Shown here in pieces: positions 36,219 to 46,022 of a stretch of DNA of 64,000 nucleotides. A program made the position numbers and the translations under genes. Each line of letters begins with the position of its first letter. Within the stretch, counting starts at the first letter, position 1. Location of the stretch: contig CBDBIW010000014.1 of the NCBI GenBank assembly GCA_965206015.1, forward strand, positions 372,001 through 436,000, read 5' to 3'. Source of the DNA: JAJCYL01 sp965206015 (GTDB lineage Bacteria; Bacteroidota; Bacteroidia; Cytophagales; Cyclobacteriaceae). The notes beneath the pieces were generated by a model. That model searched no databases and had not been told where the DNA came from. It saw only the letters and a program-made list of their open reading frames with translations.

Positions 36219-37157
36219 ATGAACGAACTTATTCAGCCGGGCAACTTTAAAAGGTTTGAATCCCAGTCTTTAATGGTTACCAGTGTGCTGTCAGTTCTGT
36301 ATTTTTCGTGGTATCACTTAACTATTGGACTACGGCCGGATCATTATATATTCTATTTTATTTTGCTCATTGGGTATTATGCTCACCCTGTCACGAGGAG
36401 GTATGTATTGGGAATGTCTGTATTCGTTTTGTACACTTTGTTGTACGATTCCCATAAGGTTTTTCCAAACTACGAATTCAATCCGGTCCATATTGCTGAG
36501 CCATTAAACCTTGAAAAAAGCCTGTTCGGCATTTCAACACCTAATGGTTTATTAACACCTAGTGGTTATTTTCAAATCAATACGAACTCTTTTCTAGACG
36601 TCATTACTGGTCTTTTTTATTTATGTTGGATGCCAGTGCCCCTATTATTAGCCAGCTACCTGACTTATACTAATCGGGTGATTCTATTTCACTTCTCGAT
36701 TGCGTTTTTGGTCGTAAATATATTTGGCTGGATTATCTACTATCTCTATCCAGCCGCAGCTCCGTGGTACGTTGATTTGTATGGGTTTGAAGAGAATTTC
36801 AAAATACCTGGAAATGTGGCTGGATTTGAAAGGTTTGACAAGTTTTTTGGTGTAACTGTTTTCGAAGATCTTTATACAAAAGCCTCAAATGTTTTTGCCG
36901 CATTGCCTTCATTACATAGCGCATATCCAGTAGTCACACTTGCCTATGGCATCAAGAATAAGATGGGCTGGATTAATGTCTTTTTTGCAATCGTGATGGT
37001 TGGAATTTGGTTTGCGGCGGTCTACACAAACCATCATTATGTGATTGATGTCCTATTGGGGGTTGTCGTGGCTGTCACTGGCATTTTATTCTTCGAGAAG
37101 GTACTGCTCAAGACGAAGTTGAAAGGTGTGATTGATCAATGGGCTGGTTCAATTTAG
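36219..37157 (+). CDS. PAP2-superfamily membrane enzyme, AUR1/inositol-phosphoceramide-synthase-like
   Basis: 312 aa with about six to seven membrane helices. The PAP2 signatures are ALPSLHSAYPVV near residue 230 (first His) and YTNHHYVIDVLLG near 272 (His and Asp). The long form with an N-terminal helix bundle and the loop YPAAAPWYVDLYGF resembles AUR1-type IPC synthases, not the short PAP2 phosphatases. It would transfer phosphoinositol from phosphatidylinositol to ceramide. Divergent from the GNAT gene and adjacent to the ceramide/inositol block, it completes the pathway. Its stop overlaps that of recN (37154-37157). Confidence 0.82.
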   Translation: MNELIQPGNFKRFESQSLMVTSVLSVLYFSWYHLTIGLRPDHYIFYFILLIGYYAHPVTRRYVLGMSVFVLYTLLYDSHKVFPNYEFNPVHIAEPLNLEKSLFGISTPNGLLTPSGYFQINTNSFLDVITGLFYLCWMPVPLLLASYLTYTNRVILFHFSIAFLVVNIFGWIIYYLYPAAAPWYVDLYGFEENFKIPGNVAGFERFDKFFGVTVFEDLYTKASNVFAALPSLHSAYPVVTLAYGIKNKMGWINVFFAIVMVGIWFAAVYTNHHYVIDVLLGVVVAVTGILFFEKVLLKTKLKGVIDQWAGSI

Positions 37158-38809
37158 ATGGTCATTAATTCCCTGGCATTTACAACCGCTGTATTGCTAG
37201 GTTGATCCCCACCAATCATTTTTGCTATCTCCAGTATACGCTCATCTCCATCCAACTTCCTTATTTTACTTACAGCACGAGTTTCAGAACTGTCTTTGTA
37301 GACATAATAATGTGAATCACCTTGGGCTGCAAATTGGGGCAAGTGACTGATGGATACTATTTGGTGGTTTTGAGCCATTTTTTTCATCATTCGTACCATT
37401 TTCAACGCAATCTCACCGGATACGCCGGTATCAATTTCATCGAAAATGATTGTAGGCAACTTTGTTTTATGCGCCAACAAATATTTAAGGCAAAACATCA
37501 AGCGCGAGAATTCACCACCGGAAGTGACGTGTTTTATTTCCTGAGGAGGAATTCCTTTATTGGCACTGAATAGGATATCTATATGATCGAGACCAGTTTT
37601 GGTAGGTTCCGTTCGCTCAATATTAACCGAAATGGAAGCGTCATTAATTCCCACTTCTGCCAGTAATTCCGTAATACGTTTTTCGAGTACGCTAAATATC
37701 GCTTTACGAGTTGAACTGAGCTTCTCACCCTTATCCATTAAATCAATTTTGGCCTCCTCTACGGCCAACTTGCTTTTTTCTAATTGCTCATCAATATTTG
37801 ACGACTGATTAACTTTTGCATCAAAGTCTTCTCTTAATTTAATTAAGGCATCTGTAGTTTCAACCTGGTGTTTTTGCATCAACTTATACAAGAGCCCCAA
37901 TTTGCCCTGGAGTTCAATAATTTTTTCAGGGTCATGTTCTACACGATCTTCTTTCTCCTGGAGTTCATTAACAATATCCTTTAGTTCTATGCGGCACGAT
38001 TCTAGCCTGTCGTGAAGGGTGTCAAAATCCGTTGAGAGTTTCGATAATTTGTTTAAGGGAGCTTGTACCTGGTTGATAATATTGCTTGCACTAAAATCTG
38101 ACCTATCTAGCCCGTTTATGATCTCATTCAAGTGGGATTTAATTTCTTCGGCATTCTCCAGTGTAATTAGCTGCTGCTCTATTTCAACCTGGTTAATGGT
38201 ATCCAGTTGCGCCTCTTGCAATTCCTGTAAGAGAAATGAGTTGTAGTCGTGGTCTTTCGAAAGATTGGCTGCATTTTTCACAAGCTCTTCATATTCACGT
38301 TTCTGAGATATGAAATTATTGTAGGACTGCCTGTATGAATTTTGAACGTCGCCGGTTTCTGCAAAAAGATCAATTAAATAGACTTGAAATTGATTTGATC
38401 CCAATTGTAGCGTTTCATGTTGTGAGTGAATATCAATTAACCTTGGGCCGATCTTTCTTAAAACATCTAAGATGACAGGTTGGTCATTAACAAAAGCCCT
38501 GGACTTTCCTGATGGACTTATTTCTCTCCTGATGATGGATTGAGAATCATATTCGATATCTTCTTGTTCAAATATTATTTTGAGTTGCCTGTAGCTAGAA
38601 ATATCAAATATTCCTTCAACGATACACTTGTTTTCCTGGCTTAGTAGAACCTTAGTGTCTGCCCGATTGCCCATTAACAATCCTACAGCACCTAGCATGA
38701 TTGATTTGCCTGCACCTGTTTCACCGGTGATCATATTGAGTTGCTGAGAAGGAGCCATTTCAAGATGATCGATTAAAGCGTAGTTCTTTATTTCCAGACT
38801 TTTTAACAT
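37154..38809 (-). CDS. recN: DNA repair protein RecN
   Basis: 551 aa SMC-like ATPase. Seen: MLKSLEIKNYALIDHLEM, Walker A ITGETGAGKSIMLGA, long central coiled coils, the ABC signature VTSGGEFSRLMFCLKYLL, and Walker B TIIFDEIDTGVSGEIA with SISHLPQFAAQGD. RecN gathers and holds double-strand breaks during RecA repair. Length is normal. It is convergent with, and overlaps by 4 nt, the AUR1-like gene. Confidence 0.96.
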   Translation of the reverse strand: MLKSLEIKNYALIDHLEMAPSQQLNMITGETGAGKSIMLGAVGLLMGNRADTKVLLSQENKCIVEGIFDISSYRQLKIIFEQEDIEYDSQSIIRREISPSGKSRAFVNDQPVILDVLRKIGPRLIDIHSQHETLQLGSNQFQVYLIDLFAETGDVQNSYRQSYNNFISQKREYEELVKNAANLSKDHDYNSFLLQELQEAQLDTINQVEIEQQLITLENAEEIKSHLNEIINGLDRSDFSASNIINQVQAPLNKLSKLSTDFDTLHDRLESCRIELKDIVNELQEKEDRVEHDPEKIIELQGKLGLLYKLMQKHQVETTDALIKLREDFDAKVNQSSNIDEQLEKSKLAVEEAKIDLMDKGEKLSSTRKAIFSVLEKRITELLAEVGINDASISVNIERTEPTKTGLDHIDILFSANKGIPPQEIKHVTSGGEFSRLMFCLKYLLAHKTKLPTIIFDEIDTGVSGEIALKMVRMMKKMAQNHQIVSISHLPQFAAQGDSHYYVYKDSSETRAVSKIRKLDGDERILEIAKMIGGDQPSNTAVVNARELMTI

Positions 38810-38911
38810 ACTGAGTCTAAACGAATGTCAAAAGTAATTTTTTGATTGCAAATGCTTCAATAAGATCCTTCAACCGCCCGCGATAAACCTTAAACTAAAA
38901 TACTTTCCTCT

Positions 38912-39085
38912 TTAAAACGGAAGCTTTGCGCTAAAACCGAATTGCAGAATCCATATAGGACCTCCTTTCTTTGCCTAGTAATTCCTTTGGGTATAACTCT
39001 TTTGATCATACCTCCATTGTTAAGTAAATTCGTTTATTCCGTAGCTGTGAAATGATCTGATGTTGGCTGAGAAATAATAGTTCAA
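38912..39085 (-). pseudogene. C-terminal scrap of an outer membrane beta-barrel protein
   Basis: The minus frame reads NYYFSANIRSFHSYGINEFT, stop, QWRYDQKSYTQRNY, stop, AKKGGPIWILQFGFSAKLPF. The alternating hydrophobic pattern and terminal Phe are those of the last strands of an outer membrane barrel. Two stops (TAA, TAG) each differ by one base from Leu codons. The rest of the gene is gone, replaced by an IS982 scrap. The barrel family is not recognised. Confidence 0.55.
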
Positions 39086-39094
39086 CCTGTTGGT

Positions 39095-39425
39095 GAATTA
39101 AAGAGGATAGCATCTTTCAATTTATTAATTGGTCTGTCAAGGATAAAATAATTGATGAGTTGAACGATGGTTAAGGCGGTGATTTTGCTAAGATTCTAGT
39201 GCTGAAACCCTTGAAAGTCTTTGCATAATTTCTCCTGATCGTAAATTGATCATACAATGAAGTAGTAACCATAAGATACATCTTCCGAGAAGCACAGAAA
39301 CCTTTGTCAGTTGATGTTAGCAAAGTTTCTTTGCATATCTGGGCTCTTCTTTGCCGTGAGAGTTCGGTAACTTTATCGGCAAGCATAAGTGGTCGTTTTG
39401 AGATTAAGTTATTGATATTCAACAC
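39095..39425 (-). mobile_element. IS982-family transposase remnant
   Basis: The minus frame carries LADKVTEL, then TDKGFCASRKMYL (compare the IS982 wording DTKGYCASKKMYYYG), then LYDQFTIRRNYAKTFKGFSTRIL and LTIVQLINYFILDRPINKLKDAI. The last two are the family's C-terminal signature. The order is correct but most of the transposase between these blocks has been deleted. No terminal repeats were identified. Confidence 0.75.
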
Positions 39426-39510
39426 TTGAATTTATTCAAAACATCCTTTATTTATATGCAATTCCTAAAATATTTAGGCTATGTCTGGTTGTCAATGCAA
39501 TGTGGTCTAC

Positions 39511-39542
39511 TTTGCAGTGCAAATAAAACCATTATTTAGAAA
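39511..39542 (+). promoter_or_regulatory. Palindrome/promoter region of the sdp-like operon
   Basis: TTTGCAGTGCAAA (39511-39523), identical to the palindrome at 14901, lies 62 nt before the sdpC ATG. It is preceded by TAC (TACTTTG, close to a -7 box). The following TATTTAG at about 39533 could be a second -7 candidate. Which element starts transcription cannot be decided by eye. Confidence 0.35.
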
Positions 39543-39584
39543 TAAAGGAGTCTTTTCCTAAATAATCCATTCAATTTTAAAACT

Positions 39585-40432
39585 ATGAAAGCAATACGAA
39601 AAACCTCTTCCAAATGGTATGTTGCACTGCCAATGGGGCTAATTTTATTATTCGTTAGTTGTTAAGAGTAACGATTCTGATACCATTGTTCTAAAACAGT
39701 TCTCAGGTGAAGAACTACTTCGCGGAATATTTTTTGCCGAGGGTATAGTAGCAGACTACTTGCCGGAGATCAAAAATAATTTTGATTTAGATTTCATGAT
39801 GGAAGATAGTGTTCGACGAAGCGAGCTTGCTAAAATTAAGAGATAATATCATTCGGCATTTGGCTGAGAACAATCCTCAAATATTAGATGAATTTCAACA
39901 CATCATCTATGAGGGAAGTCATTTGGAGATTCGAAATGCTTTAAAATCGTATGGCACCAAATTAATAGCATCAGTGGACGAATTATATGGAACTAATATA
40001 AATGGCTCCTTTTTGAGCAGTGAAAATACCATAAGACTTGCCGAAGAATCGCCAGAGTTAGAAATATTTAAATTGTCACCCTCAGAAGTTTCTCAAGAAG
40101 AGTCAGAGAGCTTTTTAGACAATGAGGAGACACTGGGGCAATTGTATTCCTCATCATCAGAAGGAGTTTCTACGAACAATGAATCTGCTTCACCCAATGA
40201 AAGAAGGTTATGCTTGCATATTGGAGCAGCAGTGACTGTTTTTGCAGCAGTTGTTGGAGCGGTTTTATATGTGTTGTATGTTGTTGCCGCAACCGCATTT
40301 TGGGGTGCCGTTGGTGTTTTTAATTCGGGAAGCTATACTGGTTTTGATTATAATGATCTTAGAGCTAATATCATTGTTACTCAAGTTTATGATCTAAGAA
40401 ATTACAACAGTGGTAGAATTATTCTTTACTAA
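39585..40432 (+). pseudogene. sdpC: SdpC-like peptide toxin precursor, two frameshifts
   Basis: Three frames join into one precursor. Frame one gives a lipoprotein/secretion signal (MKAIRKTSSKWYVALPM, LILLFVSC). After +1 at about 39663 comes SNDSDTIVLKQFSGEELLRG-IFFAEG. After a second +1 at about 39805 comes FDEASLLKLRDNIIRHLAEN with NPQILDEF, then a hydrophobic toxin-like core (GAAVTVFAAVVGAVLYVLYV, AATAFWGAVGVFNSG). FSGEELLRG-IFFAEG closely follows the SdpC wording FSGEDYFRG-LLFGQG of Bacillus subtilis, and the helix plus hydrophobic C-terminal segment are in the same order. Only one Cys (RRLCLHI) precedes the core, where the Bacillus SDP peptide has two. Downstream sdpA, sdpB and sdpI genes support the call. 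Confidence 0.8.
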
Positions 40433-40487
40433 AATAGAGATCGTTTAAGCATATTAGTTTTGAAACTTTAAAGTTTAAGGAGAGATT

Positions 40488-41049
40488 GTGGATATAAAGA
40501 CAAAACTGATAATTGTTTCCGTCTTTATTGGTTTTTTTTTGGATATCCTTAGGCCTATACGTGTTTGTTGTTTCCATGCCCACAAATACGATTAGATTAC
40601 CTGGATTAAATTTAAAGACATCGTCTGCAATTCGGTACTTAATTCCTGAAGGATGGAGTTTTTTTACAAGAGATCCTCAAGAACATCAAACCAGTATTTA
40701 TAGGATTGAAGGGGAGGAAATGATACTAGTTAATACCCCAAATTCTAGCACCTCCAATTCTTTTGGAATATCAAAACGACTGAGGGCCATTAATATTGAA
40801 ATCGGGATTTTGTTAACTGCTATTTCAGGCTTGAAATGGTCGGCTTGCAATGAGAGCGAATTAAGGCTGTGTTCAAACAAATTATCCAAAAAAGGGGTTA
40901 TTGAATCCTTAGTTAATGAGAATCCCTATCCCATTCTATGTGGAGAATTTTTTTTGGCTAAGTCGAAACCCATACCTTGGGCTTGGTCAAAATCGATGAC
41001 CGAAAGAATGCCAACTGAGGTACTTCGAATTAAGATTGAATGCTTATGA
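40488..41049 (+). CDS. sdpA: SdpA-family toxin maturation protein, with a T9 frame break
   Basis: SdpA proteins act with SdpB to turn pro-SdpC into active toxin. The body carries LIPEGWSFFTRDPQEHQ, NTPNSSTSNSFGISKRLRA and LCGEFFLAKSKPIPWAW, the family's conserved blocks. The best start is GTG at 40488, 5 nt after AAGGAGA. That frame runs MDIKTKLIIVSVFIGFF and then leaves frame at a run of nine T (40532-40540). With eight T it would continue into WISLGLYVFVVSMPTNTI, giving one membrane anchor and a 187-aa product. Without slippage only a TTG-started form from 40513 is possible. Overlaps sdpB by 10 nt. Confidence 0.8.
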
Positions 41050-41927
41050 ATTCGATTAATGACTTGCAACGAGTCATTTTACAATATTCAAGCAACGACC
41101 CTTGGAATAATTTGTATGGTTTGGCTAGAAGCTCACTCGCATTTGGAACCCTAAGCACTCTGTTGTTCAATGATGTTTATATATTATTTAGACCTGCATC
41201 TGGAATAGCAGAATATCCAATATGCAAAGGAATAGGAGAGTATGGATTGTTTTGCTTATTGTCAAGTGAACTTGAAATTGCCAAATGGATTGCAATCATT
41301 ATTCTGCTTTTGGTAATTGCAGGTTATTATCCAAAGTTTAGTGGAATATTGCATTGGTGGGTCACCTATAGTTATTCAACCTCAGCAATTATAGTAGATG
41401 AGGGAGATCAGGTAGCAGTTGTAATTAGCCTTTTGCTTATTCCAGTAACAATGACAGACTACCGCCGGAATCATTGGTTCAAATCAACAGACTCAAGACT
41501 TACCGATAGATTTAGAATCAAAAGTATTGTTGCGCAATCTTCATTTCTTATTATAAGAATACAGGTTGCAATTATTTATTTGAATGCAGCCGTAGCAAAA
41601 GCACAAGTTGCGGAATGGATGAATGGCACAGCACTTTACTACTGGTTTATTCACCCTATGTTTGGTGTTTCAAATTCATTGCGACAACTGTTGTTCCCAA
41701 TAATCACAAATGGGTTTTTAATAACAATTATGACTTGGTCTGTAATCTGCCTTGAATTTATGATTTTTGCCGGTCTATTCATGGATAAAAAATACCGACC
41801 GATATTGTTATTAATTAGCATCGCTTTTCATTTTCTAATTTTCATATTTCATGGACTTTTTAGTTTCTTCTTTGCTATGTCTTGGAAGTTTAATCATTTT
41901 TATGGGGCCAGTTCTAAAAGGATATAA
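41040..41927 (+). CDS. sdpB: SdpB-family multipass membrane protein
   Basis: 295 aa with about seven membrane helices, of the HTTM/SdpB type. Seen: NDPWNNLYGLARSSLAFGTL near the start (SdpB-family opening), IQVAIIYLNAAVAKAQVAEW, NGTALYYWFIHPMFG, and a C-terminal hydrophobic bundle. SdpB is required with SdpA for SDP toxin maturation in Bacillus. ATG at 41040 and a second ATG at 41046 are both possible; the 10-nt or 4-nt overlap with sdpA implies coupling. No frame damage. Confidence 0.85.
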   Translation: MLMNSINDLQRVILQYSSNDPWNNLYGLARSSLAFGTLSTLLFNDVYILFRPASGIAEYPICKGIGEYGLFCLLSSELEIAKWIAIIILLLVIAGYYPKFSGILHWWVTYSYSTSAIIVDEGDQVAVVISLLLIPVTMTDYRRNHWFKSTDSRLTDRFRIKSIVAQSSFLIIRIQVAIIYLNAAVAKAQVAEWMNGTALYYWFIHPMFGVSNSLRQLLFPIITNGFLITIMTWSVICLEFMIFAGLFMDKKYRPILLLISIAFHFLIFIFHGLFSFFFAMSWKFNHFYGASSKRI

Positions 41928-41935
41928 ACTTAACT

Positions 41936-42283
41936 TTGCAAAAAATGATATTGCTTTTAACTAAAATTTTCCTTGGTTTAGGACTTTTAATTATCGGAAT
42001 TCTTTCAAAACTTCTTCCCCCTAAGAAAATCAATTATTTATACGGCTATAGGACGAAGAGAGCCATGAGGAGTGATGAAAGTTGGAAAGTTGCGAACAGT
42101 TTGGCATTCAATTTATTTATTTTTATTGGGTTAGTTTCAATTATAGCAGGTATTCTAAGTTTCCTTTATTTTCCTGAAACAAGAATTACTGAGATCAGTA
42201 CAGTAGCAATGCTTCTATGCATATTCCCGGTTATAGAATACCATTTAATTGCTTCATTTGACAAGGACGGAAAAAGAAAATGA
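41936..42283 (+). CDS. sdpI: SdpI-domain membrane protein (immunity half)
   Basis: 115 aa with three membrane helices. The signature LLPPKKINYLYGYRTKRAMRSDESWKVAN (read in pieces) is the SdpI/YhfL domain that forms the C-terminal half of SdpI, the SDP immunity and signalling protein. The start is TTG at 41936 or ATG at 41945; both are close to the first helix. It follows sdpB by 8 nt and overlaps the next gene by ATGA. In Bacillus the DUF1648 domain precedes this domain in one chain; here they are two genes in reverse order. Confidence 0.85.
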   Translation: MQKMILLLTKIFLGLGLLIIGILSKLLPPKKINYLYGYRTKRAMRSDESWKVANSLAFNLFIFIGLVSIIAGILSFLYFPETRITEISTVAMLLCIFPVIEYHLIASFDKDGKRK

Positions 42284-42615
42284 CGGTAAGGATGAAATTT
42301 TTTGGTTTTCTACACGAAATAGTTTTGATTATTTTTCTCGTTGCGCCATTGATTTATTTGGTAGTCTTTTGGGAAAAAGTACCTGAAGATATACCAATCC
42401 ATTGGAGTATAAGTGGTAATGCTGATAATTGGGGGCACAAATCATTCATTTTCATTCTAACTTTGCCCTTATATTTAATATTTCTAACTGTCAACCCCGT
42501 TATTATGTCGAAAAATTCTACGAGGATCACAGCGATCTGGTTTATTGTTAAACTCATTGGAGTAATTCTGATTAGTTTTCCTTTATATCAGATAATTCTG
42601 AATCTTGAAGTTTAG
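42280..42615 (+). CDS. DUF1648 membrane protein (second SdpI half)
   Basis: 111 aa, three membrane segments. The DUF1648 motif VPEDIPIHWSISGNADNWGHK (read in two pieces) lies after the first helix, as in the N-terminal half of SdpI. It overlaps the SdpI-domain gene by 4 nt (ATGA), so the two are made together and probably associate in the inner membrane to give SDP immunity. Intact frame. A stand-alone DUF1648 protein could have another role, but the context argues for immunity. Confidence 0.82.
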   Translation: MTVRMKFFGFLHEIVLIIFLVAPLIYLVVFWEKVPEDIPIHWSISGNADNWGHKSFIFILTLPLYLIFLTVNPVIMSKNSTRITAIWFIVKLIGVILISFPLYQIILNLEV

Positions 42616-42645
42616 GTAGTTACATGTGTAATGATATTAACACTT

Positions 42646-43192
42646 ATGAAAAAGTTTGTTCGTTCCCCTATTTTTGCCATGTTCATCTTATTCCTTTCAT
42701 CTTGTTCTGAAAGTGAATCAATGGAACCGCTTCCAATGAAAATTGGAAGCTGGTCTTTGAACACCCTTGTATTACTTGATTTCCCTACTGGCTTCGAAGA
42801 TAATTCTGGAATAAATTTGCCATCAAACGAGATCTTTTCTGAGTATAGCTTGGATATTTTAGGTAATAATACATATTGAGAGAGTAATTACTCCTGCAAG
42901 TGCCGATGTTACATTTGGTTCGAATACTAACGAAGTCGGGACATGTACACTTAATATGGAGACAATTTCTTTTAGTTCCGAGGAATTCACTGAAACATGG
43001 AGGATTGCTGATACAAGTGGGATTGAATTGTCCCTTATCAGAGAATTAGATATACCAGCCTTACCCAATTCTTTTCTTGACAGTTTGTTGATTTTCAATG
43101 AGCTTAGTTTAGAGGAATTCGCACAAAAAGTAGAGAGTTCTCTGGTGGTCGCCCCAGTTGGCGTTGAATTTAAATTCCTATCAATAGAATAA
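42646..43192 (+). pseudogene. Frameshifted lipoprotein of unknown function
   Basis: MKKFVRSPIFAMFILFLSSC is a good lipoprotein signal, followed by an acidic domain up to DILGNNTY, where TGA stops the frame at about 42877. One base off, the sequence continues ERVITPASADVTFGSN, TCTLNMETISFSSEEF and a closing VGVEFKFLSIE. Joined, it is about 180 aa and looks like a lipocalin-like or beta-sandwich lipoprotein. It is last in the sdp-like gene row, 30 nt after the DUF1648 gene, but nothing ties it to the toxin system beyond position. Confidence 0.65.
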
Positions 43193-43239
43193 CATAACCA
43201 ATTTGTTTCCCTTGCTTCAAGGCTAGTTATTCTATCAGC

Positions 43240-43690
43240 AACAAATTGCCAAGTGCGATGAAAAGCTGCAGCAGGCCATGGAAAATTCCAATGATTATTA
43301 TAGGAATGATACTACTAAAATTGAAATAAAATCAGTGAAAGGCCGCAAGCCAATATGACAAGATACAGACTAAAGGGACAAGATACAGACTAAAGGCCGG
43401 TCAAATATTTAGACAAATAGCCCAAAGTTTGATTGAAAGTAAGAAGATCGCCTGAGGTGCTTTTGGTAGAAGATTAAAAGCCAAATGAGGGCCTAGAATA
43501 GCCACAAAAGCAACGGCCAGAAAATTAGCTGTACTCTATTGGAGATTGATGGTTAAAGGCCTGGACTACACCGAGAGAAGAATTAAAGACTACCAAGAGA
43601 AATTAGATATATAACGTGAAAAAATGGCTAACAAAAATGGCTAAACAAATGGGTTATCAACTTACTGTAAATCAAGAAGTTTGAAAATTA
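43240..43690 (+). mobile_element. IS110-family transposase remnant
   Basis: Pieces: QIAKCDEKLQQAMENSND, IAQSLIESKKIA, a stop, GAFGRRLKAK, a stop, then ATKATARKLAVLYWRLMVKG and LDYTERRIKDYQEKLDI. The last two match the C-terminus of IS110/IS116 transposases (TARKLA..-Y-x-M..G..Y..DYY-E). At least three in-frame stops and an internal 20-bp duplication. No ends recognised. Confidence 0.7.
43357..43396. repeat. Exact 20-bp tandem duplication
   Basis: GACAAGATACAGACTAAAGG occurs twice back to back without mismatch, inside the IS110 scrap. A similar 13-bp duplication (AAAAATGGCTAAC) lies at 43620-43646. Confidence 0.95.
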
Positions 43691-44284
43691 CGCCATCGGT
43701 AGGTAGATTAGAGGTCTTCACTTTGTTTCTGGGTTCATTTATGGTGAACCTCTAAAGGGAGAAAATACTGGATTTTATTAATGATGGTCCCCCTTTTAAT
43801 TCCATGAGTTATTTCTTTGGTTTGAACCTAAGAAGGTGCTAATTGAGGTTTAAAAGAATCAATCATATTGCAACACTTTAGCCAAAAGACAGTGTGGTCC
43901 TTGAGTTTCCTCAGACCCGTTTAACATTAAATGCTGCCTCTGACTCCCATGCCATCTCTGCGTTTCAGCCTTTCTTAGGAACAACTAGTTATAGTTAGTG
44001 CAGTATTTATCTGTATTTCGGATGATCTGGAATGGCTTGGGAAATATTAGCTCATGTAACGATTGTAATCTTCTTAATCTATCTTCCTAAGTCAAATTAT
44101 TCCTCTTATTCCTCCCAGCACCTCAAAATGAGATTTAGCCGAGGTTAACCAAGAAATGAGGTTAACCAAGAAATATTAAAAACTTTAGGGGTGAAGGTTG
44201 TTTGAAAGAATTTGTTCCCCTACTTTTGCGGTCGTTTCTGGGGGTATGGAAAGGATATTTTTCTGACTTCTGACGAAAACCTGT
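43691..44284. other. Non-coding stretch upstream of rRNA operon
   Basis: About 600 nt without a credible gene on either strand; all frames are broken by stops and I recognise no protein family. It holds a perfect 17-bp tandem duplication at 44141-44174. The rRNA promoter probably lies at its right end, but I cannot point to one convincing -33/-7 pair. Confidence 0.5.
44141..44174. repeat. Exact 17-bp tandem duplication
   Basis: GAGGTTAACCAAGAAAT is repeated twice head to tail with no mismatch, about 290 nt upstream of the 16S rRNA gene. Confidence 0.95.
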
Positions 44285-44351
44285 TAAGTACCGATAGGGT
44301 ATTTGAACTATAAGGGTTTAAAGAGTTCATTGAAAGATTGGACGGTAAACC
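44285..44351 (+). promoter_or_regulatory. 16S rRNA leader: conserved boxes and left processing arm
   Basis: Three blocks occur here and again before 23S in the same order: TAAGTACCGATAGGGTA (44285-44301), TAAGGGTTTA (44311-44320) and AAAGAGTTCATTGA (44320-44333). Right after them TGGACGGTAAACC (44339-44351) is the exact reverse complement of 46010-46022, just past the 16S 3' end. The pair would form the long stem cut by RNase III in pre-16S RNA. A further hairpin (CGACGT/ACGTCG, about 44424-44438) lies closer to the mature 5' end. Confidence 0.7.
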
Positions 44352-44463
44352 GCTTGAAAGGATAGTTAATTTCTTTTTAAGTTAAAAAAGAGGCCGGGCA
44401 TCAGACACATTATGTCTCCCCTCGACGTATCACGTCGGGACATAGACGTTAAAGAATATCATA

Positions 44464-45987
<1,524 letters not shown>

Positions 45988-46009
45988 CTGGAGAAGTTCG
46001 GCCTTTAAA

Positions 46010-46022
46010 GGTTTACCGTCCA
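46010..46022 (+). promoter_or_regulatory. Right arm of the pre-16S processing stem
   Basis: GGTTTACCGTCCA is the exact complement of 44339-44351. The pairing closes a loop containing the whole 16S gene, as in other bacterial pre-rRNAs cut by RNase III. Confidence 0.7.
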
